A DNA stretch of 64,000 nt, taken from positions 2,046,001 to 2,110,000 of the forward strand of contig NZ_CP121687.1 of NCBI RefSeq assembly GCF_038396635.1, written 5' to 3'. The DNA comes from Defluviitalea saccharophila (lineage in GTDB: Bacteria > Bacillota > Clostridia > Lachnospirales > Defluviitaleaceae). The notes under the pieces are model-generated. The model worked only from the letters and a program-made list of their open reading frames with translations, was not told where the DNA came from and ran no database searches. Positions within the stretch are counted from its first letter, which is position 1. Each line of letters starts with the position of its first letter. The position numbers and the translations under genes were made by a program. Shown piece by piece: positions 18,948-26,801 of the stretch.

Positions 18948-19640
18948 ATGACTGTTTTACAAACAATAGAGGACTTTATTGCTTACGTAAACACTTCTTT
19001 AATTCAAAAACCTCAAGATATCAAATGTATTTCATTGCTATACGAATATTTTAGGCAGAAGGAGCCGAATTTAGAGCTTGAAGATTTGGACCAAAGATTT
19101 CTGGATGAATTTTTTTTGTATTGGCTCCCAAAGAAAAATAAGAAACTATCCGATGATAAAATATATTATCTTTTTCCGGCTATTCAAAGATATTTTACAT
19201 ATTTAAAAACCAAACATAAAAAAGAAGTAAGTCTTTTTAAACCCCTTGATAAGTTTGTAGAGGATTTTGTGCGAATCATTCATTTATCCAGGGCGTTCTC
19301 AAGATTTGTAGGGAATCCGGTAATCAGTACGGACCCTTTAGTCATCGACTTAAGATGCTATAAGGAAAACAAAATCAAGAAATACACAAAAGATAAAAGT
19401 GGAGTATTTGAGCAGGGATATTTTGAAGTATTAGACATTGCTCCTGATTGCTCTATCACCATAAAGAAAAAGCCCTCTGGAAGATACGCTAAAGTCCTTT
19501 TAGACGATAATTTAATTCCTTATCTTAGGAAAGGAGACATCCTTCACTTAAGAATGACTAGAAAGCTGTTTTTTACTTACTGGGAAATAGAAGATATCAA
19601 AACCTGTTATTTAAAGGAAGCTCAGAAATATCTTAGCTAA
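18948..19640 (+). CDS. Unknown protein with integrase-like SAM N-terminal domain
   Basis: I cannot name this 230-residue protein. Residues 5-90 resemble the N-terminal core-binding (SAM-like) domain of tyrosine recombinases, with FLDEFFLYWLPKKNKKLS then AIQRYFTYLKTKH. The catalytic recombinase domain is absent; instead the second half (about 120-230) looks like a small beta-rich domain (GYFEVLDIAPDCSITIKKK, LRKGDILHLRM). It is preceded by the DnaA-box array and a terminator-like hairpin. The ATG follows AGGATGGTGA. A DNA-binding role is possible but only inferred. Confidence 0.65.
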   Translation: MTVLQTIEDFIAYVNTSLIQKPQDIKCISLLYEYFRQKEPNLELEDLDQRFLDEFFLYWLPKKNKKLSDDKIYYLFPAIQRYFTYLKTKHKKEVSLFKPLDKFVEDFVRIIHLSRAFSRFVGNPVISTDPLVIDLRCYKENKIKKYTKDKSGVFEQGYFEVLDIAPDCSITIKKKPSGRYAKVLLDDNLIPYLRKGDILHLRMTRKLFFTYWEIEDIKTCYLKEAQKYLS

Positions 19641-19734
19641 GAAGTGCCACGATTTTTCCTTACTTTACATTTCCCCGAAAATATATGATAATAAGCTTAG
19701 AACAAACAAAAGCTGTTTTGAGGGGAGATAATGT

Positions 19735-21285
19735 ATGTCAGCTAAAAACAAACTAAAAATCATCGCTGTATTGGCCTTTTGTGTGTTTGTTCAAACTGGC
19801 TGCTTTCAGAATCTAAGCTCAAAAGTCCATAAAGAAGAAGAGCCTGTTATAGTTATTTTAGATGAAGACTCATATAACGAAAACAGCCCAAAAACATCCG
19901 ATCAGTTAACATCCAATAAAAATCCAACGGTTTATAATCAATATAATGTAGATCTTAAAGTCAATCCCAAAGAAAAAACTTTTACTGGAATCCAGAAGAT
20001 AAAATATACCAATCAGACAGGAAATCCTTTGAATTTAATATACCTTAATCTACACTTAAATGCCTTTAAAGAAAATAGTACCATAAAGCCTTATTTGTCA
20101 AGTTTAGAAGACAAAGTCGCTCCTAAAGGGTTCAATGAGGGATTTATTGATATTCACTCAGTATTGGTGAATAACGAAGAGGTCCCCTTTAATCAAAGCG
20201 ATACCCTTTTAGAGATTTCATTAAGAAACACTGTAGAAGTTAAGGAAGCCATCGAAATTACTATTCAGTTCGATGGAAAAGTGCCTGTTATTGCCCATCG
20301 AATAGGAGGAAATGACCATGCCCTTTGGATGGGAAATTTTCTTCCTGTTTTAGCGGTATACAATCAAAATTGTTGGAATAAATATCCCTACTATCCAGTA
20401 GGAGATCCTTTCTTTGCCGATATCTCCAATTATATTGTAAAAGTAACGACTCCTAAGGACTATGTTGTCGTTGCGACTGGCAACGAAGAAGAGACAGAAA
20501 AAGAAGGAGAAAAAATCACGACGATTAATGCCCAAATGGTACGGGATTTTGCTCTTGTTATAAGCAATCAATTTGAAAAAGTATCTTTGGAAACGAAAGA
20601 GGGACTGGATATTAATTTTTATTACACCCATAAATTTTCTAATAGTGAAAAGCTATTAAATATAGCAGAAAGGACTTTAGAATATTATAGTAAAAGTCTG
20701 GGTTCATACCCTTATTCAGAATTGGATATTGTAGAAGGAGCATTATATGCTCCCAGCAGCGAGGGGTATTCTACTTTAATTTTAATGGATTCCAAAAAGC
20801 TGCAAGATGCTTCGGTGGTGCTAGATATTGCCCATGAAATAGGTCATCAATGGTTTTACAATATCATAGGAAACAACCAAATTAAAGAACCTTGGCTGGA
20901 TGAAGCAATGGTTATGTACCTTCAGAAAAATTTATTTTTCTTGGAAGAAGATATAGAAAATCTCATGCATAAACAAAGGGAGCGGTTAATTAAAGCTATG
21001 GAGCCTATGCGCGTAGTTGGTCTATCTAATGATTTAAGTGTTTTTTCCAGTTGGGAAACTTATTATAATATTCATTATCTTAGAGGACAATTAATGATTC
21101 ATGCTTTAAAAGAAAAAATGGGCAAAGAAGATTTTAATAAGTTCTTAAAAACTTATTATGAAAAATATGCTTTTAGAATCGTAGATACAGAGGGATTTAT
21201 TGCTACAGCAGAGGAAATATACGGTTCTTCTTTAAGAGACTTCTTTTCTCAGTGGATGAACGCTGAAGAATTACCGGAATTTTAA
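19735..21285 (+). CDS. M1 family metallopeptidase lipoprotein
   Basis: A 516-residue zinc peptidase of the aminopeptidase N family. The N-terminus is a lipoprotein signal ending in QTGC (Cys23), so it is anchored outside the membrane. An N-terminal beta domain (YNVDLKVNPKEKTFTGIQKIKYTN) leads to the catalytic region with HEIGHQW near residue 367 and the third ligand in EPWLDEAMVMY. The GAMEN-type exopeptidase motif is replaced by VEGALYAPSSEGY, so N-terminal specificity may differ. The start follows GAGGGGAGA. The next gene begins 21 bases downstream, so the two are probably co-transcribed. Confidence 0.88.
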   Translation: MSAKNKLKIIAVLAFCVFVQTGCFQNLSSKVHKEEEPVIVILDEDSYNENSPKTSDQLTSNKNPTVYNQYNVDLKVNPKEKTFTGIQKIKYTNQTGNPLNLIYLNLHLNAFKENSTIKPYLSSLEDKVAPKGFNEGFIDIHSVLVNNEEVPFNQSDTLLEISLRNTVEVKEAIEITIQFDGKVPVIAHRIGGNDHALWMGNFLPVLAVYNQNCWNKYPYYPVGDPFFADISNYIVKVTTPKDYVVVATGNEEETEKEGEKITTINAQMVRDFALVISNQFEKVSLETKEGLDINFYYTHKFSNSEKLLNIAERTLEYYSKSLGSYPYSELDIVEGALYAPSSEGYSTLILMDSKKLQDASVVLDIAHEIGHQWFYNIIGNNQIKEPWLDEAMVMYLQKNLFFLEEDIENLMHKQRERLIKAMEPMRVVGLSNDLSVFSSWETYYNIHYLRGQLMIHALKEKMGKEDFNKFLKTYYEKYAFRIVDTEGFIATAEEIYGSSLRDFFSQWMNAEELPEF

Positions 21286-21306
21286 TCGTTTAAGAGGGGT
21301 GAAATA

Positions 21307-22503
21307 ATGAAAGTCCTTGTTATTTACGAAGGGGAAAAGCAAAATACACTTCATCATATTATAAAAATTGTCTCAAACACCTTAAAAGAACTTCAAGTAG
21401 AAGTTGAAGAGATTTTACTGGATGCATATAATATACCCTATTATTACGGAGATATTCATAAAGATGTACAGCAGATTGTGAACAAAATTAAGGAAGCAGA
21501 TGCAGTGGTGTTCGGGTTAAAAGTAATATTGATGGCACCTTCCGGAGTATTTAAAGTGTTTTTCGAGCATTTAGCCAACCCTGCCTTTAAGGCTATATTA
21601 AAAGACAAATACGGTTTTTGCATTGGCTTAACCAATACAACGGGAGAAAGGGAAACTGTAGAATATGCTCTAAGGACCTGGGAATTCCTGGGAGGAATAG
21701 AAGGGGGACGCATGGCGCTCTTTGCTTCAAATCCTAAAGAAATTGAAGAGATTAAAGAGCCCATAGAAAAAAGGATAGAAGATTTTTATCGTGTAGTGAG
21801 ACAAGCAAGACAAAAGCTTCCTACCAGCGATAGAAGTTTAGAAGCAAAGTCAGAGCCAATACAGGTGATTAAAGAAGTACAAGGGATTAAAGAAGAACCC
21901 CTTAAGGCTCCTGAAAAAAAGATAGCCTCATGGACTCCACCTGTAGTGACAGCATCTGTAGCCCATGAGTCTGCAGTTAAAACGACACCAACAACCCCGC
22001 TCATAGAGCCGGTAGAAGTTAAGCCAGTCAGATTTGAAGCTTTTTCAGAGCAACAGGAAAAAGATATACAAGAACTGACAGAGTTTTTTAAGCAGCAGCT
22101 TTCAGGGAAGCAGCCAGAAACAAGCATCAATCCTTACGGCGTCTATGGAAAGCCTTCCATGCAGCCTGTGGTTCAAAGCAGCAAAACCTGCAAACAGATG
22201 ACCCAAAATTTGCCTCACTATTTTCAGCCCCATTTGGCATCGAATTTTAAAGGCACCTTCCAGTTTCATGTGACTGGAAAAGAGTCCTTTGAAGCGTATA
22301 TCACCATTGAAAATGGAGAGTGCAATTATTACGAAGGGGTCAGCGAGCAAGCCGATATTGTCTTGATCATGAATGACGATGTATGGATGGATATTTTAAA
22401 GGGAAAACTTTCTGCACAGAAAGGCTTTATGACAGGACAGCTTAAAGTACGAGGCAATTTTATGATATTAAGCAAATTAGATCAATTATTTAAAAAGATG
22501 TAA
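21307..22503 (+). CDS. Flavodoxin-like domain fused to an SCP2 sterol-carrier-like domain
   Basis: The 398-residue protein has an N-terminal flavodoxin/NADPH-FMN reductase-like fold at about 1-165 (MKVLVIYEG, ADAVVFGLKVILMAPSGVFKVFFEHL, CIGLTNTTGE). A Pro/Lys/Glu-rich linker occupies about 165-290. The C-terminal 100 residues look like an SCP2 lipid-binding domain (FQFHVTGKESFEAYITIENGECNYYEG, ADIVLIMNDDVWMDILKGKLSAQKGFMTGQLKVRGN). No signal peptide is present, so it is cytoplasmic. It shares a transcript with the M1 peptidase. The substrate is unknown. Confidence 0.78.
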   Translation: MKVLVIYEGEKQNTLHHIIKIVSNTLKELQVEVEEILLDAYNIPYYYGDIHKDVQQIVNKIKEADAVVFGLKVILMAPSGVFKVFFEHLANPAFKAILKDKYGFCIGLTNTTGERETVEYALRTWEFLGGIEGGRMALFASNPKEIEEIKEPIEKRIEDFYRVVRQARQKLPTSDRSLEAKSEPIQVIKEVQGIKEEPLKAPEKKIASWTPPVVTASVAHESAVKTTPTTPLIEPVEVKPVRFEAFSEQQEKDIQELTEFFKQQLSGKQPETSINPYGVYGKPSMQPVVQSSKTCKQMTQNLPHYFQPHLASNFKGTFQFHVTGKESFEAYITIENGECNYYEGVSEQADIVLIMNDDVWMDILKGKLSAQKGFMTGQLKVRGNFMILSKLDQLFKKM

Positions 22504-22533
22504 ATAGTGAGGTACGTGTACCTCACTATTTTT
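22503..22533. terminator. Bidirectional terminator between convergent genes
   Basis: AATAGTGAGGTAC pairs perfectly with GTACCTCACTATT, and A and T runs flank it. It ends the flavodoxin-SCP2 gene, and the stop codon of the CAP gene lies in its right arm. Confidence 0.92.
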
Positions 22534-23278
22534 TAAATATTTGCACATAGATATATCCGTATTTTTCGCTGGGGGCAATTCCAATGCCTATTTGATCATA
22601 GTTTTTGCTTAGAATATTGGCTTTATGCCCGGGGCTTTTCATAAAAGCATCATGGGCATTTTTAACGGAGATATTACCGGCAATATTTTCTCCGGCAATA
22701 CGATAAGAGATACCGAAGCTTTTCAACATCTCAAAAGGATTTCCGTAGGTCGGAGAGATATGCCCGAAATAATTGTTTTCAGCCATATCTTTGGCCTTTA
22801 AGGAGGCAATATTTGAAAGTTCTTCATCCATTACATAGGGAGCTAAGCCAGCCTTTTTTCTTTCATTATTAATGTATTCCAGCATAATTTCTTCCTTTTC
22901 TTTTGTATTATTTGCCCAGGTCGGAATAGCCCCGGATTCCGTTACTTCTGTATTAGAAGCAGTATGATAGGTATATGGTTTTGTGAATTTACTGGTGATA
23001 ACCCCTACGGAATCATTAGGCAGTTGGACGATATACCATTCATCTAATGCACCTATGATATTTACAATCTGTCCTTTCTTTAAATGATTGATGATAGGGT
23101 ATGAGGTGTCAGGCCCTGTTCGTACATTGAGCAAGTAAGCAGTTACTTCTGCCTGCTTAACAGATGTCCATTTAAAAGAAACGTGTTTCTTGGCGCTGGC
23201 CGTAGTAGAAGAAACGGAAATAATACACCCTATGATTAAAAGAAGAAGAGGAAAAAAAAGACAAAGGCGCTTTTTCAT
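22526..23278 (-). CDS. Secreted SH3b and CAP domain protein (YkwD-like)
   Basis: A 250-residue exported protein. A signal peptide covers about residues 1-30 (MKKRLCLFFPLLLLIIG). A bacterial SH3 domain lies at about 43-105 (LNVRTGPDTSYPIINHLKKGQIVNII), which often binds cell wall. The CAP (SCP-like) domain fills about 128-250, with FGHISPTYGNPFEML, GENIAGN and SPGHKANILSKNYDQIGIGI. Proteins of this YkwD type are common in spore formers, but their activity is not settled. I chose the ATG at 23278, since AAAGGATGTGA lies before it; the upstream ATG at 23302 has no such site. Confidence 0.88.
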   Translation of the reverse strand: MKKRLCLFFPLLLLIIGCIISVSSTTASAKKHVSFKWTSVKQAEVTAYLLNVRTGPDTSYPIINHLKKGQIVNIIGALDEWYIVQLPNDSVGVITSKFTKPYTYHTASNTEVTESGAIPTWANNTKEKEEIMLEYINNERKKAGLAPYVMDEELSNIASLKAKDMAENNYFGHISPTYGNPFEMLKSFGISYRIAGENIAGNISVKNAHDAFMKSPGHKANILSKNYDQIGIGIAPSEKYGYIYVQIFKK

Positions 23279-23460
23279 TCTGTCACATCCTTTTTTCTTC
23301 ATATATTAAGCATTATTTTCATTATTTGTATTTTGAAATCGTTTTATGCTAAAAAATGATGCCAATAAGTCAAAATAAAATTTAGTAATGAAATTTAAAA
23401 TTGAGAATACATATATAAAAAGAAGTAACCAATAAGATAAAAAAGATAGGGGGAGAATAT

Positions 23461-24009
23461 ATGTATTTTCAGCAGCCCTTCAATTACTATGAGCAGCCGA
23501 TGATGGGAGAAACTTCTTTCCAAACGCCCTACCCGAGCAGTTCTATGCCGTTTCCTCCGCCATTTATGCCGATGCCCATGCCAAATGCCCATATAAAACA
23601 TGAAGATAAAGGTGCGGAGCTTATAGAAGAAGCAGCAAGAAGAGAAAGAAAGATGGCTTGTTATGATGAGAAGATTATGGAGTGCTGTGCCAATGAATTG
23701 GACAGGAAACGGATTCAGCAAATTGGATTGAATCAAAGAAAGCATGAAAAAATGTTTGGAGAGATTTATCAAGGGATGACCGGAAGGAAATTATCCTGCG
23801 ATATAAAAGAACCTAATCTTTCAGACGATATAAAAACCAATTTGGAACAAAGAATTTTTGAAGGCTTCGAGTGTATTGAGATTTATAGAAAGATTTATTT
23901 TTCCGTGATGCCGGTAGAGTGGAAAATGATGATGTACGAAATCATCGGTGACGAGCAAAACGATTTATTAAAATACATATATTACTGCAATAAAATGAAT
24001 GCATTATAG
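23461..24009 (+). CDS. Ferritin-like fold protein, coat-type, with degenerate metal site
   Basis: The 182-residue protein begins with a Pro/Met/Phe-rich segment at 1-43, as in some spore coat proteins, then a four-helix ferritin-like domain (LIEEAARRERKMACYDEKIMECC, IQQIGLNQRKHEKMFGEIYQGMTG, IFEGFECIEIYRKIYFSVMP, IIGDEQNDLLKYIY). In active family members the second and fourth helices carry Glu-x2-His; here these read Gln-x2-His and Glu-x2-Asp, so a working di-iron centre is doubtful. GGGGGAG lies before the ATG. A spore coat role is inferred from composition only. Confidence 0.65.
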   Translation: MYFQQPFNYYEQPMMGETSFQTPYPSSSMPFPPPFMPMPMPNAHIKHEDKGAELIEEAARRERKMACYDEKIMECCANELDRKRIQQIGLNQRKHEKMFGEIYQGMTGRKLSCDIKEPNLSDDIKTNLEQRIFEGFECIEIYRKIYFSVMPVEWKMMMYEIIGDEQNDLLKYIYYCNKMNAL

Positions 24010-24031
24010 GGCGAATAATCGTCCTTTTTTT
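24008..24031 (+). terminator. Terminator after the ferritin-like gene
   Basis: AGGGCGA pairs with TCGTCCT (one G-T pair) around ATAA, followed by a T run. Confidence 0.82.
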
Positions 24032-24110
24032 GTGTTATTAATTATTAATTGAAATTATTTCTCAATGGTGGTATAATCTCAACGGTATATAAATATCGAG
24101 GAGGCTTTTT

Positions 24111-24974
24111 ATGGATAGAAATTACTTAACGCCGGAAGAAATAGTAGATTACACCATTGAAACAGGAGTAAAAAAGGCTAATCGAACGGTGTTTCAGCAG
24201 TTTATGCTCGCAATTTTGGCAGGAGCGTTTATTGCTATGGGAGCTATAGCCAGTAATACTGCCGTTCATGATATATCGAATCCAGGGATTTCAAAGTTAG
24301 TAGCAGGAGCAATATTCCCTGTAGGGCTTTTAATGGTGGTTATCGCTGGAGCTGAGTTATTTACAGGAAACTGTTTGCTTTCTTTAGCCCTATTTGAAAA
24401 AAGGATATCATTATACCAAATGATTAGAAATCTTTTTATAGTCTATGCGGGAAATTTCATAGGCTCCCTTGGATTCGCATGGCTAGAAGCAAATAGCGGC
24501 TTATTTGATATAAACAGTGGGAAATTAGGGGCTTTGCATATAAAAACTGCGATTTATAAAACAGGATTATCTTTTCCTAAGGCCCTGATCTTGGGGATCA
24601 TGTGTAATGTTATCGTATGTATTGCCGTATGGATGATGTATGGCGCTAAAGATATGTCAGGTAAAGTATGGGCAGGATTTTTCCCGGTATTTGCTTTTGT
24701 CGTTTCGGGATATGAACATAGCGTGGCAAATATGTATTACATTCCAGCAGGACTTTTTGCTAAAGCGAATCCTTTATATGTACAAGCCGGTGGGTTTACT
24801 TCAGAAGCTTTGGCTGGGCTTGGGTGGAAAAGCTTTATCTTAACCAATCTGCTTCCCGTCACTATAGGCAATATTATAGGGGGATCTTTATTCGTAGGCG
24901 GGATCTATTGGCTTGCTTTTAAGAAAAAAATAAGTCATCATCCCTCTATCCAAAAAATGGATAATATGCTATAA
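24111..24974 (+). CDS. Formate/nitrite transporter family channel
   Basis: An inner-membrane pentameric anion channel of the FocA/NirC family, 287 residues with six membrane spans. Family marks are the start LTPEEIVDYTIETGVKKA, GAFIAMGA, IAGAELFTGNCLL, YAGNFIGS, the discontinuous helix LGIMCNVIVCIAVW, and GYEHSVANMYYIPAGL with the conserved pore histidine. In an anaerobe with a ferredoxin-linked oxidoreductase, formate or a related monovalent anion is a likely substrate, but the sequence does not decide between formate, nitrite and hydrosulfide. GAGGAGGC precedes the ATG. Confidence 0.9.
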   Translation: MDRNYLTPEEIVDYTIETGVKKANRTVFQQFMLAILAGAFIAMGAIASNTAVHDISNPGISKLVAGAIFPVGLLMVVIAGAELFTGNCLLSLALFEKRISLYQMIRNLFIVYAGNFIGSLGFAWLEANSGLFDINSGKLGALHIKTAIYKTGLSFPKALILGIMCNVIVCIAVWMMYGAKDMSGKVWAGFFPVFAFVVSGYEHSVANMYYIPAGLFAKANPLYVQAGGFTSEALAGLGWKSFILTNLLPVTIGNIIGGSLFVGGIYWLAFKKKISHHPSIQKMDNML

Positions 24975-25015
24975 TACAAATTGTGATACTATGTAGGATA
25001 AAAGGAGGAGTAGAG

Positions 25016-25426
25016 TTGGAGTGCTTATTTTGTAAAATTGCTAGCGGAGAAATTCCTTCAGCGACAATTTTTGAAAACAGTGAATTTAGAGTGATTTTAG
25101 ATAGGTTTCCAGGAAGTAAAGGTCATCTTCTAATTCTTCCTAAAGAACACGTAGAGAATATCTTTGAAATTGATCCGGAAAAAGGAGGCAGATTGTTTTC
25201 CTTAGGTGTTCAGTTAGCTAAGATACTCAAAAAAGAGCTTCAATTGGAAGGTCTCAATGTTGTACAAAACAATGGTAAAATAGCAGGGCAGACCATATTT
25301 CACTTCCATCTTCATCTTATACCAAGATATCCGGAGGATGGCGTTAATATTACATGGAAATCTACAGAACCTACGGAAGAAGAATTGGACTCCCTTGCTA
25401 AAAAGCTGTTTAAAGCCTTACAATAA
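25016..25426 (+). CDS. HIT family nucleotide-binding protein
   Basis: A small (136 residues) histidine-triad hydrolase, probably acting on adenosine 5'-phosphoramidates or related nucleotides. It has the start CLFCKIASGEIPS, which includes a likely zinc Cys-x2-Cys, GHLLILPKEH, VVQNNGKIAGQTIFHFH and the triad HFHLHLIPR. The TTG at 25016 is chosen because AAGGAGG ends 7 bases before it; the GTG at 24983 lies upstream of that site. It follows the channel gene by 41 bases and may share its transcript. Confidence 0.92.
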   Translation: MECLFCKIASGEIPSATIFENSEFRVILDRFPGSKGHLLILPKEHVENIFEIDPEKGGRLFSLGVQLAKILKKELQLEGLNVVQNNGKIAGQTIFHFHLHLIPRYPEDGVNITWKSTEPTEEELDSLAKKLFKALQ

Positions 25427-25433
25427 CAAGCGT

Positions 25434-25461
25434 AATAAAAGAAGAATTTTCTTCTTTTATT
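25434..25461 (+). terminator. AU-rich hairpin after the HIT gene
   Basis: AATAAAAGAAGAA pairs perfectly with TTCTTCTTTTATT around two T. There is no T run after it, so terminator strength is uncertain. Confidence 0.6.
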
Positions 25462-25574
25462 ATGATGACTTTTTAAAACCATTTAAAAAAGTATATTGAA
25501 AAGGAATAAATATTATGATACTATTATAAAAATAAATCATAATTTGTTGATGTTCGTAATAATAGGACGGTGAT

Positions 25575-26753
25575 ATGATGTTAAGCCTAAACTCGGTAGA
25601 TCAAGAAACCATAAAAGATTCTAACCGTAAAAGAATACTGCAGTTATTAAGTAAAAAAAGAGAATCCACCAAACAAGAGATCGCAAAGGAATTAGAAATC
25701 AGTATACCCACAGTGACAACCAATATCAATACTTTAATTGAAGAAGGTATCCTGGAAGAAGCCGGTGTAGCAGAATCCACAGGGGGCAGAAAGCCCGTTA
25801 TTGTAAGATTTCTTCCTAATTCCAGGTATTCCTTTGGCGTTGATTTTTCCTTAACTTCTGTTCGTATTGCATTAACCAACCTGGATTCTGAGATTATATA
25901 CGAAACCTCTTTCAAGATGGAAGGCTTTGCAAATATGAGCGAAGTAATCAGGAAAATTGAAGGGATTACTAAAGATATTCTTAAACAAAAGAATATTTCT
26001 GCAGACAAAGTGCTGGGTATTGGTTTTTCTCTTCCCGGTACGGTGAATGAGGAAGAAATGCTTCTTGAAATGGCGCCTAATCTAAAGATTAAAAATATAT
26101 CCTTTAAAGCATTTGATGATATCCTGGAGTTTCCCGTATATATTGAAAACGAAGCCAATGCCGCTGCCCTGGCTGAATTAAGCTTAGGTATTGCAAAACA
26201 AATGAGAAATTTAGTTTATGTATCCATTACAAAGGGCATCGGGACAGGGATTGTCATTCAGGACTATCTCTATAAGGGCAAGAATAAGCGAGCTGGGGAA
26301 TTTGGGCATATGACAGTAGTTGCCGATGGGAAACAGTGCAACTGCGGGAAAAAGGGCTGTTGGGAATTATATGCTTCCGATAGAGCCTTAATAGAACAGT
26401 TTAATAAAAAAGCAGGCAAGACCAATACGTCTTTACAAGAAATTTTTGAAGCCCTTAAAAAGGATGATCCTAACGCAAAAGCAGTATGGCAGGAATACTT
26501 AAACTATTTGGCGGTTGGGATTCAAAATATTATTCTTATTTTAGACCCTCATTACATCGTGATTGGGGGTGAAATCAGCCAGTATGAAGAAATGCTTGAA
26601 CCTTTAAAGGAAAAAATATTTATTGAAAATAATTTTTACAGCAAAAATGATATAAAGATAATGATTTCCACTCTAAAAGGCAATGCTTCTATTCTCGGAG
26701 CATCTTTGCTTCCTTTGCAAAGCCTGTTTTTTATCAGAGGAAAAATCATATAA
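25575..26753 (+). CDS. ROK family transcriptional regulator (NagC/XylR type)
   Basis: The 392-residue protein has an N-terminal winged helix at about 14-70 (KRILQLLSKKRESTKQEIAKELEISIPTVTTNINTLIEEG) and a ROK sugar-kinase-like domain. The latter shows GIGFSLPG, ENEANAAALAE, TKGIGTGIVI, the HxCxCGxxGC-type zinc site (CNCGKKGCWELYAS, about 256) and GGEIS. Regulators of this type repress sugar-use genes and release DNA on binding a sugar. No sugar gene is adjacent; asnB converges from the other side. The start follows GGACGGTGA; two ATG codons in a row are possible. Confidence 0.9.
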   Translation: MMLSLNSVDQETIKDSNRKRILQLLSKKRESTKQEIAKELEISIPTVTTNINTLIEEGILEEAGVAESTGGRKPVIVRFLPNSRYSFGVDFSLTSVRIALTNLDSEIIYETSFKMEGFANMSEVIRKIEGITKDILKQKNISADKVLGIGFSLPGTVNEEEMLLEMAPNLKIKNISFKAFDDILEFPVYIENEANAAALAELSLGIAKQMRNLVYVSITKGIGTGIVIQDYLYKGKNKRAGEFGHMTVVADGKQCNCGKKGCWELYASDRALIEQFNKKAGKTNTSLQEIFEALKKDDPNAKAVWQEYLNYLAVGIQNIILILDPHYIVIGGEISQYEEMLEPLKEKIFIENNFYSKNDIKIMISTLKGNASILGASLLPLQSLFFIRGKII

Positions 26754-26801
26754 AGAAGCATCGTGCTGACTTGGTTTTATAAGTCAGCACGATGCTTCTT
26801 T
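26752..26801. terminator. Long bidirectional terminator between the ROK gene and asnB
   Basis: The 21-base arms at 26752-26772 and 26781-26801 pair perfectly around an eight-base loop, with AAAG and CTTT ends. This is the longest perfect stem I found in the window. Confidence 0.93.

Noticed and set aside
18948..19640. Tyrosine recombinase or integrase marking a mobile element
   Set aside because: Only the N-terminal core-binding-like domain is visible; the catalytic R-H-R-Y domain is absent and the flanking genes are housekeeping with no att repeats seen.
25601..26158. 185-residue minus-strand ORF inside the ROK regulator gene
   Set aside because: It lies fully within a well-supported gene, has no ribosome binding site and its translation shows no domain features.
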